Positions 7,097-15,018 of a stretch of 25,820 nt of DNA are shown piece after piece. Numbering within the stretch: the stretch's first letter is position 1; every line of letters starts with the position of its first letter. The DNA lies in contig DAORGN010000050.1 in NCBI GenBank assembly GCA_035340095.1, forward strand, positions 1-25,820, read 5' to 3'. Below the pieces are notes generated by a model. It saw nothing but the letters and a program-made list of their open reading frames with translations. It had not been told where the DNA came from and searched no databases. Both the position numbers and the translations under genes were made by a program. This DNA is from JAEUKA01 sp035340095 (lineage in GTDB: Bacteria; Myxococcota_A; Polyangia; Palsa-1104; JAEUJZ01).

Positions 7097-8614
7097 TTAC
7101 GGAGACGTGTTGGCGATGAGCAGATAGGCAGGACTTTGGCTGCTACCGACCACCAGATCGACCGTCCCATCAAAGTTCACATCGCGCGCCAAAAGCGACT
7201 GTGCGGTGCCCGGCTGCTGCGCGGACAGATCAATGGTGCTACCCGCGCTGAGCGTTCCACTTGCATTCCCAAGCAACATTCCGAGCATGTTTTCGGTCGC
7301 GCTGCTCACCAACAGATCGAGCTTGCCATCACAGTTGATGTCGACAAGCTGAACGTGACGCGGAATCACCCCCGATGGCACGGTCACCGCGCTTTGGAAC
7401 AGACCGCCGCCCTGCGCTGTGAGTACGGCCACGTTGCGCTGCCCGACAAGTCCGGCGACCACATCCGGCAGACCATCGCCATTTATGTCTCCAGCGGCCA
7501 CTGAATACGCGGCGGCTGGGACTTTGTTTTGCGAAAGTCGCGCAAATGTCTTGGCCCCGGTTTTTTGCCACACTTCGACAAACTGACTGTTTCCACCGGC
7601 CACGACCAGCTCGGGCTGTCCATCCGTCGTCAGATCCGCAAGCGTGACAAGCTGTGACTGGCCCGGCAGTCCATTTGCCACGACATCAGGGGAAAGGAAT
7701 CCGGTAGTGGCGCCCAAAAGCTGATACATCGTGCCGCTGATCCCCACGGCGACTACATCATCGCGTCCGTCGGCATTGAGGTCTCTGCTCGCGATTCCGC
7801 GCAGCGGTTCAGGCATCGGAATGCTCTGCGTAGACAGGACTCCTTTGCCACTATTTAGCAGCAGCCACAGCCGGGGATTGCTCGCATCACTGACCATCAA
7901 ATCGATCGCTTTGTCGCCGTTTGCATCGCCGATGGCGGCTTGAAACAGCGTGCCTGCCAAGCTGACCGGAGTCGTGGTCGTAAACGATCCATTTCCGTCG
8001 CTGAGAAAGAGCCTAACGCTCGCTGATTCGATGCCGATGATGTCCGGATCTCCATCCGCATTGAAGTCGTCGATGACGATCTGCTGCACGCTGCTGGTGG
8101 GGGAAGAGGGAAGGATCTGCGGCTGGCTATCAAATGTCAGCGGATCGAGCGAATAGGAAAACGCACTCTCTTTGCTGACACGCTCGAAACACGAGCTGAT
8201 CACAGTCACCGGAGACTTCCCACAGGAATTGATCGTCGCGCCCAGCGTGCCGCGAAGCTGCGTCGGTGAATCAATCTGGATGTTGTCGAGAGGCGTTCCG
8301 TCGATCTCGACCCGCATGCTGCCTTGGAAATTGCTGCCGGTGATCGTGATCGGGGTGCCGCCGCCACGACTCCCAAACTGCGGATGTATCGCATCAAAGG
8401 ATATCTGTGGACACGCCGGAGGCATCAGCGGAACGCACCGCTCCGTTTCATAGTCACACTCCTCCAGGTCGCCACAAATGGCTGGTGCAATCGCGCAGTT
8501 TTTCGGATTTGCGACAAGCTGGGCTTTCCACAAGTCCGTACAGCCACTGCTCTGCACAAGGGAGCACAGTCCGACGAAAGCAACCGCAAGGCGAGTCGTC
8601 TTTGGCTGTTGCAT
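7097..8614 (-). CDS. TIG (IPT) domain + FG-GAP/VCBS-repeat lipoprotein, paralogue 1
   Basis: A 505-residue predicted lipoprotein, last gene of a four-gene minus-strand cluster. The signal peptide ends at SSGC-TDLW (Cys 25); the -3 residue is unusual for a lipobox, but the Gly-Cys and following residues match both paralogues. A short four-cysteine segment follows (CAIAPAICGDLEEC...RC), then a TIG domain around residues 70-150. Seven calcium-loop-like FG-GAP repeats come next: FNADGDPDII, ANGDKAIDLM, LNADGRDDVV, LTTDGQPELV, INGDGLPDVV, INCDGKLDLL and VNFDGTVDLV. Seven repeats suggest a seven-bladed beta-propeller, as in integrin-alpha-like proteins. Role unknown; surface adhesion or binding is only a guess. 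ATG 8614 has AGGAG 8 bases upstream and begins 15 bases after the previous gene. A 21-bp repeat array starts right after the stop. Confidence 0.88.
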   Translation of the reverse strand: MQQPKTTRLAVAFVGLCSLVQSSGCTDLWKAQLVANPKNCAIAPAICGDLEECDYETERCVPLMPPACPQISFDAIHPQFGSRGGGTPITITGSNFQGSMRVEIDGTPLDNIQIDSPTQLRGTLGATINSCGKSPVTVISSCFERVSKESAFSYSLDPLTFDSQPQILPSSPTSSVQQIVIDDFNADGDPDIIGIESASVRLFLSDGNGSFTTTTPVSLAGTLFQAAIGDANGDKAIDLMVSDASNPRLWLLLNSGKGVLSTQSIPMPEPLRGIASRDLNADGRDDVVAVGISGTMYQLLGATTGFLSPDVVANGLPGQSQLVTLADLTTDGQPELVVAGGNSQFVEVWQKTGAKTFARLSQNKVPAAAYSVAAGDINGDGLPDVVAGLVGQRNVAVLTAQGGGLFQSAVTVPSGVIPRHVQLVDINCDGKLDLLVSSATENMLGMLLGNASGTLSAGSTIDLSAQQPGTAQSLLARDVNFDGTVDLVVGSSQSPAYLLIANTSP

Positions 8615-8629
8615 GAAGCGGACTCCTGG

Positions 8630-10186
8630 CTATTTGTTGCCTGGCGCGATGCTCAGCATGCTGTTGCTGTTGAGTACGTTACGACCGACCAGCAGATCGG
8701 GAAATCCATCCCCATTGATATCGGCCACGGCAAGCGCGCCGTTTGGCTGCGTGCTTTGCGGGGCTTTGGGAGTGAACGTCCCATTGCCGCCGCTATAGAA
8801 AAACAGGGTCTTTGGATTGGGTCCAAACTGATTGATCAGAATGTCCTGAATCCCGTCGCAGTTCATGTCATACGTGGAAAGCTCGGTATCAGGTGTCCCA
8901 ATCAAATCCGGAATCGGAAACGTCAGGGAATCCCATCGGGTCGGACGGTTCAGCGCGACAACCAGGGTTGCCGAAGTATTTGCCTGCGTGGAAAGGAATG
9001 CCAGATCGTTTTTTTTGTCTCCATCCAGATCGGCAGAAATGACCTGACCAAACATGATTCCTGGGACAGCCAGCGGAATGCTCACGGGTAGGGTTTTGGT
9101 TCCATCCCAACCAAAGATGGTCAGGTCCGATGAACTGCTGGATGTAAGAACAAGCTCGAGGTTTGGGTCGCCACCCAGATCGACTCCGGCGATGCCAGCG
9201 ACGATGTTCGGAACAAAAAAGGGGCCCACGCGACCAAAACCAGATCCTAGATTGGCCCGATGCAGGACATAGAGCTCGCTGGACTGGGTTCCTGGTTTTG
9301 ACGCTGCGTAAATCACTTCGTCCAGACCATCGCGATCAAGATCAGCGGTCGTCATCGCCAAGAGCGGATAGATGCTATCGAAGGAGTTTTCTGTGACCAG
9401 TCCGTTGTAATACTGGAGGAGTTTCACTTGGTGATTCGCTGCGAAACCCAGCACGATGTAGGGGGCACTGCTCATGCCAGTTGTTGGTGGTCCGCTCTGG
9501 GCAATCACCAGATGCGACGGAGCTGGGGAATACACCTGATCCGGCATCGCAATCGTGGTTCCGATATTTCTGGCCAGCAACACCCCGGTCTCCGTGCGAA
9601 AAAGCAGATCGGGCCACATGTTTGTGTCCTGATCCAAATTGCCGACCAGGATCTTGTTTACCGGGCTTGAGACCGCGCCGAGTGGCAGGAAACTGTTGCT
9701 TGTGAATGGATCGAAGAGATACGTAAACGCTGCGGTCTTGGCGATTTTATCACCGCGCGGATTGCTAAGCTCCACGTCGACCGGCATCCTGCAGCGCAGG
9801 CTCTGTGTGGGCTTTGGCGCGATTCCTGAAAGTACGGTTCCTGTTTTGTCAAACACGGGACCATCGATCAAAAGTCCGCCAAATTTTGCTGCCGTGTCAC
9901 TTGCCAATCCGGCCCCTTTGATCGTGACCTGGGTGCCTCCGTACAGCGATCCTGTCGTCGGTGTGATTCCGTCAAAGCGCAGCGGGGTACTTTCACACGC
10001 GCCGCTTGTGGAATTGCAGACTTGATAGGCCGCGCACATGGCGTTTTTGCACGGATCTTGCGGCGCGGTGCTGATGGTGAAGTCTTTCCACAGCGAATCA
10101 CAGGACGCCCAAACGGAAACAGACAGTGCACCAGCCAGAAGCAGAGACTTCGATTTGATGTGATCGATGCGAGAACGGATAAGCAT
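8630..10186 (-). CDS. TIG (IPT) domain + FG-GAP/VCBS-repeat lipoprotein, paralogue 2
   Basis: A 518-residue paralogue of its two neighbours. The signal peptide ends LSVSVWASC-DSLWKD, sharing C-x-x-L-W with the others. Next come a four-Cys segment (CKNAMCAAYQVCNSTSGAC), a TIG domain beginning near FDGITPTTGSLYGGTQVTI, and FG-GAP-type loops including LDQDTNMWPDLL, LDRDGLDEVI, LDGDKKNDLA, MNCDGIQDIL and INGDGFPDLL. Some loops are degenerate (LGGDPNLELV), so calcium binding probably varies by blade. I chose ATG 10186 because AAGGAG sits 7 bases upstream and the protein then begins with a normal signal peptide; the longer frame from 10249 overlaps the upstream gene and would hide it. The gene lies 37 bases after the preceding paralogue and 15 before the next. 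Confidence 0.88.
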   Translation of the reverse strand: MLIRSRIDHIKSKSLLLAGALSVSVWASCDSLWKDFTISTAPQDPCKNAMCAAYQVCNSTSGACESTPLRFDGITPTTGSLYGGTQVTIKGAGLASDTAAKFGGLLIDGPVFDKTGTVLSGIAPKPTQSLRCRMPVDVELSNPRGDKIAKTAAFTYLFDPFTSNSFLPLGAVSSPVNKILVGNLDQDTNMWPDLLFRTETGVLLARNIGTTIAMPDQVYSPAPSHLVIAQSGPPTTGMSSAPYIVLGFAANHQVKLLQYYNGLVTENSFDSIYPLLAMTTADLDRDGLDEVIYAASKPGTQSSELYVLHRANLGSGFGRVGPFFVPNIVAGIAGVDLGGDPNLELVLTSSSSSDLTIFGWDGTKTLPVSIPLAVPGIMFGQVISADLDGDKKNDLAFLSTQANTSATLVVALNRPTRWDSLTFPIPDLIGTPDTELSTYDMNCDGIQDILINQFGPNPKTLFFYSGGNGTFTPKAPQSTQPNGALAVADINGDGFPDLLVGRNVLNSNSMLSIAPGNK

Positions 10187-10223
10187 AGGTCGACTCCTTG
10201 TAATCGGAAGCGTCAAACGTAAG

Positions 10224-11768
10224 TTAGGGAATGCTCCCCATCGCGACATTCAGGCCGGTTCGCTGGATCACAGGATCGCGCATCACAAAGTCGGGCAGCG
10301 TGTCCTGGTTTAAGTCTGTAAACAGGAACGATCCTCCGGTGTTTTGGAGTGTCTGTTTGGGCGGATAATGCCCCTGTCCGTCGTTTAGAAAAATCGTGAT
10401 GTTGTTGATCGGACTCACCGACGCTGACGGGCCCAGAATCAGGTCGAGCAGTCCGTCGCAGTTTACGTCATAGGCCTGCATGGGCGGTCCGGGTTCAGTG
10501 ACGCCGCCGGCTGACTTGATCGTTGTTGGTTGTTCATCGATCTTGATAAGCGATCCGTTGCCTTGGTTTTTTAGGAAAAAGACGCGACCGTCCGTACCAA
10601 GCGCCGCCAGATCCGTTTTCCCATCCCGATCCCAGTCTGCAGCGACCAGTGAGCTTACGCCGACGGGCAGCGTGATGGCCGGCGCTCCTGCATAGGTGAG
10701 CCCGAAACTCCCCGTGCTTTTTGCATAGACCAAACTGGTCGAGTTTGCTCCACCAAGAACCACATCCGGAAATCCGTCCCCGGTGATGTCGAGAACCGCC
10801 ATGGCAGGCAACGGAGACCCGCCAAGATTCACAGTAGACCCGGCACTGACGTTGCCGGTGGCAGACTCCCTGGCGGGCGTTAGATAGTAGTTCGTTGAAG
10901 ACGTGTTGCTGCCGTAGATCACGACTTCATCGGTTCCCACGGCATCCAGGTTGATGGTGGCCACATCCTTTGGCACCGTGCCGTTATTGTAAGCCGGCGT
11001 GAACGATGAAACCGTGTTCACAAACAGCAGTGCGTTTGTGTTGGGATCGACGATGGCTGCGGCTGTTCGGCCTGGTAGTTGGAAGGCGCCGACCGAAAAG
11101 CGGATGGGTTTTGAAAACAGAAGTCCGGTGTTCTCTGCCGGCCCAGCAGCTCCGGCGTTGTTGGAAACGAAGTACAGTGTCTTGGGGCTCGACACAATCA
11201 GATCCGGAAAGCGATCTCCTGTGAATTCCGCTTGTGCAATCTGGAGTACCTCCTCGTTTAGGTTTGCGAGCGCAAAAGGGGGGGCGTTGTGATACGGCTC
11301 AAACTTGTACAGAAATTCCGCCGGATGGAGCGCAGCTGGGAATCCGGTTCGAGTCACTTCGACATTGACGGGTCCGCATCGACCTGGTGAAACCGGCGTC
11401 AGACCGTGAATCACAGTTCCGTTTCCTTGCACCATCGGCTGCACAAGCGGCTGACCCGCAATCTTGACCACGGTGTCGGTTGTGAATCCAGTGCCGCGCA
11501 GATCGACCGCATCGCCGCCGCCCGTTTTTCCCATCGAAGGGTTGATTCCCGTGTAGGAAAAATAGTCTGAGACCGTGCTGGCTTCACACATTCCGGTGTC
11601 GCGATTGCAGACCTGCGCTTGGCTACACAGAGTCGGCGTGTTGACACAGGAACTGGGGTCTCCCGTCGTAAAACCATTCCAAAGGGAACTGCATCCACTT
11701 TGGGAAAGTGCAGACAGAAGTGACAGTGTCGCGATCTGGGTGAAGGTTGGTCTTTGAATATGAATCAT
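10224..11768 (-). CDS. TIG (IPT) domain + FG-GAP/VCBS-repeat lipoprotein, paralogue 3
   Basis: A 514-residue paralogue with the same order of parts. The signal peptide ends SALSQSGC-SSLWNG. A four-Cys segment follows (CVNTPTLCSQAQVCNRDTGMC), then a TIG domain (YTGINPSMGKTGGGDAVDL) and about seven blade motifs, of which FTGDRFPDLI, ITGDGFPDVV, WDRDGKTDLA, VNCDGLLDLI and LNQDTLPDFV are clear while two (around DPNTNALLFV and LDAVGTDEVV) are eroded. The penultimate NCDG loop and the RCGPVNVEV cysteine of the TIG domain are shared with both paralogues. ATG 11768 has AGAGG 8 bases upstream and lies 15 bases after the small membrane-protein gene, so all four are likely one transcript. Function unknown; exported and lipid-anchored by inference. 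Confidence 0.88.
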   Translation of the reverse strand: MIHIQRPTFTQIATLSLLSALSQSGCSSLWNGFTTGDPSSCVNTPTLCSQAQVCNRDTGMCEASTVSDYFSYTGINPSMGKTGGGDAVDLRGTGFTTDTVVKIAGQPLVQPMVQGNGTVIHGLTPVSPGRCGPVNVEVTRTGFPAALHPAEFLYKFEPYHNAPPFALANLNEEVLQIAQAEFTGDRFPDLIVSSPKTLYFVSNNAGAAGPAENTGLLFSKPIRFSVGAFQLPGRTAAAIVDPNTNALLFVNTVSSFTPAYNNGTVPKDVATINLDAVGTDEVVIYGSNTSSTNYYLTPARESATGNVSAGSTVNLGGSPLPAMAVLDITGDGFPDVVLGGANSTSLVYAKSTGSFGLTYAGAPAITLPVGVSSLVAADWDRDGKTDLAALGTDGRVFFLKNQGNGSLIKIDEQPTTIKSAGGVTEPGPPMQAYDVNCDGLLDLILGPSASVSPINNITIFLNDGQGHYPPKQTLQNTGGSFLFTDLNQDTLPDFVMRDPVIQRTGLNVAMGSIP

Positions 11769-11783
11769 ATGAAATGCCTCTAT

Positions 11784-12329
11784 TTAGTCGGTCTGTTTGC
11801 TAAGCGAGATCGAAAGACCAGGAAGCAGAAGCTGGGCCGCTGGTTTGGGTCGCGACACCTTCGACGGAATGCTGATCAGAAGGAGTCCTCCGACCGCAGT
11901 GAGAACGCCTCCTGTGGTCAGCGCAATGCCTTGTGTCTTGGTGTCGTAATAGCGACGGCATTCCACACCGGGGGGCGGATTCGGAACGCAGATGCCATCA
12001 AACGCAAAGGCTGACATTCCGAAACCGAACATCACGCCGCCTCCTACGACAAGTGCGCTCCCGGTGAGAATCCGCCACAGTGGCCAGCGGTACTTGCGTT
12101 CGGACGGCCCCACCGATCGGGGCAATACCGAAAGCACTTTTGGGGCCGCGGGCGGCGGTTCGTATTCGCTGGGATCGGGCTCTGGTTCAGCGGGGCTCGG
12201 CTCGACGGCGGGGATCTGTGTCGGCAGTTCAATCCGGGGCGCAGAAAGCGGCGCGTGTGCGGCGGTTTGGGCAGCGCCGACGTTGGGCACACAGAGAGAG
12301 GCCGCAAGCAGAAGTACGAAGTAGCGCAT
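11784..12329 (-). CDS. Pro-rich exported or membrane protein of unknown function
   Basis: 181 residues, first gene of the lipoprotein cluster. It starts with a signal peptide (MRYFVLLLAASLCVPNVGAA) and continues with a Pro/Glu-rich linker (residues 28-65). Two Gly-rich hydrophobic segments follow, ILTGSALVVGGGVMFGFGMS and GIALTTGGVLTAVGGLLLIS. They flank a loop with two cysteines, DGICVPNPPPGVEC, that could be disulfide-linked outside the cytoplasm. Proteins with a linker plus two Gly-rich hydrophobic helices are frequent in myxobacteria, but I do not recognise a named family. The ATG at 12329 lacks a clear ribosome-binding site. Its position suggests it assists or anchors the three TIG/FG-GAP lipoproteins; this is inference from neighbourhood only. 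Confidence 0.75.
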   Translation of the reverse strand: MRYFVLLLAASLCVPNVGAAQTAAHAPLSAPRIELPTQIPAVEPSPAEPEPDPSEYEPPPAAPKVLSVLPRSVGPSERKYRWPLWRILTGSALVVGGGVMFGFGMSAFAFDGICVPNPPPGVECRRYYDTKTQGIALTTGGVLTAVGGLLLISIPSKVSRPKPAAQLLLPGLSISLSKQTD

Positions 12330-12452
12330 CGCGTGGCGAGGCCCCCCAAGACCCCTTTGTGCAACTTCCTATTTTAGTTCGGGACGCCGCGCGTTGCCTG
12401 CTTGTCGTTGCGAAAGTTGACACGGCCTTTGCGCATCCGTCACGCTGATGGG
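12330..12452. promoter_or_regulatory. Divergent promoter region, lipoprotein cluster / SixA-like gene
   Basis: These 123 bases separate the start of the four-gene minus-strand cluster from the probable GTG start of the SixA-like gene, so promoters for both should lie here. An upstream in-frame TTG (12402) for the plus-strand gene falls inside. I cannot pick out convincing promoter boxes or an operator. Confidence 0.3.
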
Positions 12453-12914
12453 GTGAAGATTTACCTGATTCGGCATGGGCATGCGGTGGATGCGGAGCTT
12501 CACCTGGCCGATGGAGAGCGCTATCTAAGCAAGAAAGGTCGCCGCACCACGCGCGAGGTGGGGCGGGCGCTGCGCAAGGCTTCTGTATCGGTGGATGCGA
12601 TCCTGACCAGTCCACTTGTGCGGGCGGTGCAGACGGCAGAGCTTGTCGCTGAGCAGCTTGGCTTTGAAGGCGTCATTGAAGTTCTGCCCTCGCTGATGCC
12701 GATCGGGCCGATTGAAACCAGCGCCGAAGTGATCCGCGAGCAGTCACGAACCGTGGCAGTCGTCGGACACGAGCCGAGCATTTCGGCGCTGGCTGGACTT
12801 CTGACCGGCCAGGGTCACTTTCCGCCGCTGCGCAAAGCCCAAGTGGTGTGTATCCACGGCGATCGCGCGGTGTGGACGATCGATCCAGATCGACTCGATC
12901 CGGTTTCGCTCTGA
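12453..12914 (+). CDS. sixA: SixA-like phosphohistidine phosphatase
   Basis: Histidine-phosphatase-superfamily protein that in E. coli removes phosphate from histidine residues of phosphotransfer proteins. The 153-residue form begins MKIYLIRHGHAV, placing the RHG catalytic motif at residues 7-9, as in E. coli SixA (161 residues). The second catalytic His is in VVGHEPSIS (His 106). SPLVRAVQTAEL supplies the conserved Arg of the phosphate pocket. I chose GTG 12453 because the family starts two to four residues before this strand; an in-frame TTG at 12402 would add 17 residues. Neither start has a strong ribosome-binding site. It could equally act on a small-molecule phosphoester, since short RHG proteins are hard to separate. 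It is convergent with the DNA glycosylase gene, 55 bases away. Confidence 0.82.
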   Translation: MKIYLIRHGHAVDAELHLADGERYLSKKGRRTTREVGRALRKASVSVDAILTSPLVRAVQTAELVAEQLGFEGVIEVLPSLMPIGPIETSAEVIREQSRTVAVVGHEPSISALAGLLTGQGHFPPLRKAQVVCIHGDRAVWTIDPDRLDPVSL

Positions 12915-12969
12915 CGGATTCGCGGGGACTGTTTTCGCCCGACTTGCTGTCCGCAAACGCCGCCGCCGT

Positions 12970-13641
12970 CTAGCGGGCCGGCAGCAGGGCCACCGTTTCC
13001 TCCGGCAGCTCGAGCAGTCGCCACAGATACCAGCTTGCGACGCTGCGATACGGTGCATAGGGCTGCCCCAGTTCCTGCATTTGCTTGGGCGGTGGCAGAT
13101 CATCGAGCCCGTGCAGTCGCTGCACCGCTTTGCGCACCCCCAAGTCCCCGACTGGCCACACGTCGAGCCGCCCCAGGTGAAACATCAGGAACATCTCGCA
13201 GGTCCAGCGCCCCAGCCCGCGCACGCTGGTCAGCCGATCGATCACCGCTTCATCGTCGAGCGCATCGACATCCGACAGAAAGTGCGGATCGTCTATCAGC
13301 TTCTGACACAGATCGCGCAGGTACGACACTTTTTGCCCTGACAGACCGCAGCCGCGCAGGCTCTCGTCGGGTTTTTGCATGATCTGCGGCGCTGTCGGAA
13401 ATTCCCCGGTCGGCCACAGCGCGCGGAATCGACCAAATATCGTCGACGCGGCTTTGCCCGAAAGCTGCTGAAACACGATCGATCGACACAGGGCTTCTAA
13501 GTGGGTGCGCTGCCGAGGCGGTCCCATCTCGAACGGTCCGACCTGATCGATAAGCCACGCCATCTTGCGATCTCGCTTGCGCAGCGTCGGCAGAACCTGC
13601 TTTGGAATCGGCATAAACTCAGGCTTTTTTTCGGCCTTCAT
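12970..13641 (-). CDS. DNA-3-methyladenine glycosylase, AlkA/HhH-GPD type
   Basis: A base-excision repair enzyme that cuts alkylated bases from DNA. The 223 residues lack the extra N-terminal domain of E. coli AlkA, like shorter bacterial and yeast MAG-type enzymes. SIVFQQLSGKAASTIFGRF is the usual first helix block. The helix-hairpin-helix reads LTSVRGLGRWTCEMFLMF (about residues 137-155). The catalytic Asp is residue 166 in VWPVGDLGVRKA, the position of AlkA Asp238. There are no iron-sulfur cysteines, which argues against the Nth/MutY branch. ATG 13641 has AAAGGTG five bases upstream. It is divergent from ribD with only about 100 bases between. No ada or other alkylation-response gene is in the window. 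Confidence 0.9.
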   Translation of the reverse strand: MKAEKKPEFMPIPKQVLPTLRKRDRKMAWLIDQVGPFEMGPPRQRTHLEALCRSIVFQQLSGKAASTIFGRFRALWPTGEFPTAPQIMQKPDESLRGCGLSGQKVSYLRDLCQKLIDDPHFLSDVDALDDEAVIDRLTSVRGLGRWTCEMFLMFHLGRLDVWPVGDLGVRKAVQRLHGLDDLPPPKQMQELGQPYAPYRSVASWYLWRLLELPEETVALLPAR

Positions 13642-13748
13642 CGCAACACCTTTGGGATTTGTGGGTAGCTGGGGTCAAAGGGCGCTGATTCTAGCCTTGC
13701 GCAGCCGGCGTGGCTGCGGTACACGCCCTGCCAACCGATTTTTCCGCC
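13642..13748. promoter_or_regulatory. Divergent promoter region, glycosylase / riboflavin operon
   Basis: About 107 bases between the glycosylase start and the chosen ribD ATG. It should contain both promoters. It is too short for, and shows no conserved core of, an FMN riboswitch. An in-frame GTG at 13710 is an alternative ribD start. No convincing -35/-10 pair was identified. Confidence 0.3.
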
Positions 13749-14999
13749 ATGACCGTCTCGACACCGCATGCTGGGGCTGCTGCTTTCACGGAACGGCTGC
13801 TTCCCGGCGAACGATCCCACGACGCTGCCATGATGCGTCTGGCGATCGCAGCGGCAGAGACAGCGCGCGGTGCGACAAGTCCCAATCCTCTCGTCGGTGC
13901 CGTCATTGTGGATGAGTCCGTTTCCCCACCACAGGTGCTGGCAACGGGTTTTCATGCGCAGGCTGGACGCGCCCACGCCGAAGTCGATGCGCTGCAAAAG
14001 CTGGCCCAAACCGGCGCAAGTGCTACGAAAAAGACCCTATACGTCACGCTAGAGCCGTGTAATCACGTCGGACGGACGGGCAAGTGTACCGATGCGATCT
14101 TGGCGGCGGGACTTGCTCGGGTGGTCATTGCGACAGCCGATCCCAATCCGCACGTTGCCGGTGGTGGGGCAGGGCGGCTGCGCGAAGCTGGACTCGACGT
14201 TCTCGTGGGCGTGTGCGAGCCGCAGTGTCAGTGGCAAAACCGCGGCTTTTTGCGCTGGCTCAAGTCGGGCAGGCCGCAGCTTCTGCTCAAAGCGGCGATT
14301 TCTCTCGATGGAAGAATCGCACCACAGGCGCCGCCGGACACGGTGATTGGGCCCCGCTGGCTGACCGGCGGGCCCGCGCGGCAAAAAGCCCATCAGCTGC
14401 GGGCGGCAAGTGATGCGATCTTGGTTGGTGCCGGGACGGTGCTCGCCGACGATCCGCAGCTTACCGTGCGGCTTTTCGATCGCGAAGTCGTCCGTCAGCC
14501 GCTGCGGGTGATTTTGGATGGTGCGCTGCGGGTTCCAACGACCGCGAAAGCCCTGGGTCCGGGGTCGCTTCTTGTGACCTGTGAATCGAGCTTTCAAGCG
14601 CAGCCGGACCGGGTCGCCGCGCTGCAATCGATCGGAACCGAGGTCATTCCGTTGCCACTCCCGTCGAGTCCCGATGTGGCGAACCGACGTGGTGCGGCGA
14701 CCGATGTCGATCTACATGCGGTGCTGCGCCTGCTTGGGCAGCGTCAGGTGCTCTATGCCCTGTGCGAAGGCGGTGGCGTGCTGCACGGTGCGCTGCTTGA
14801 ATCCGGTCTGTGCGATGAAGCCGCGCTGTTTGTTGCGCCCTTGTTTTTGGGCGACGGCGGGGTGCCGCTGCTGCGTCACTTGGCCTATCCCGACGTGACC
14901 GCGGCGGCGTGGATCGAAACACCGCAGTACTCGCAGCTTGGCGACGATCTGTTTGTCACGGGGGCGCTGCGTCGCGGCGGTTTTGCACCGTCTGCCTGA
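13749..14999 (+). CDS. ribD: RibD, bifunctional pyrimidine deaminase / reductase
   Basis: Catalyses two consecutive riboflavin steps: deamination of 2,5-diamino-6-ribosylamino-pyrimidinone 5'-phosphate, then NADPH reduction of the ribosyl side chain. The N-terminal deaminase has the zinc site HAEVDAL and TLEPCNHVGRTGKC, with the PNPLVGAVIV strand before it. The C-terminal reductase begins at LLLKAAISLDGRIA and includes DAILVGAGTVLADDPQLTVR and the LCEGGG loop. At 416 residues it is slightly longer than usual (about 370), mostly through an N-terminal extension. Start choice is uncertain: ATG 13749 or GTG 13710, neither with a clear ribosome-binding site; family alignments would also tolerate a later Met near base 13830. 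First gene of the rib operon; ribE follows after 19 bases. Confidence 0.92.
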   Translation: MTVSTPHAGAAAFTERLLPGERSHDAAMMRLAIAAAETARGATSPNPLVGAVIVDESVSPPQVLATGFHAQAGRAHAEVDALQKLAQTGASATKKTLYVTLEPCNHVGRTGKCTDAILAAGLARVVIATADPNPHVAGGGAGRLREAGLDVLVGVCEPQCQWQNRGFLRWLKSGRPQLLLKAAISLDGRIAPQAPPDTVIGPRWLTGGPARQKAHQLRAASDAILVGAGTVLADDPQLTVRLFDREVVRQPLRVILDGALRVPTTAKALGPGSLLVTCESSFQAQPDRVAALQSIGTEVIPLPLPSSPDVANRRGAATDVDLHAVLRLLGQRQVLYALCEGGGVLHGALLESGLCDEAALFVAPLFLGDGGVPLLRHLAYPDVTAAAWIETPQYSQLGDDLFVTGALRRGGFAPSA

Positions 15000-15018
15000 C
15001 GGGCAAAAGGAGTCAGTT

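Noticed and set aside
6968..7504. 178-residue plus-strand ORF running through the 21-bp repeat
   Set aside because: The apparent peptide repeat comes only from the 21-bp unit being divisible by three. The rest is antisense to the FG-GAP lipoprotein gene.
10187..10249. Longer start for the second FG-GAP lipoprotein
   Set aside because: The extension overlaps the upstream gene and disrupts the signal peptide, while ATG 10186 has an ideal AAGGAG site.
12402..12452. Longer N-terminus of the SixA-like protein from TTG 12402
   Set aside because: The added 17 residues are basic and unlike any family start; the GTG at 12453 places the RHG motif at the usual position.
13642..13748. FMN riboswitch ahead of ribD
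   Set aside because: The gap to the divergent glycosylase gene is only about 107 bases and shows none of the conserved FMN-element core segments.
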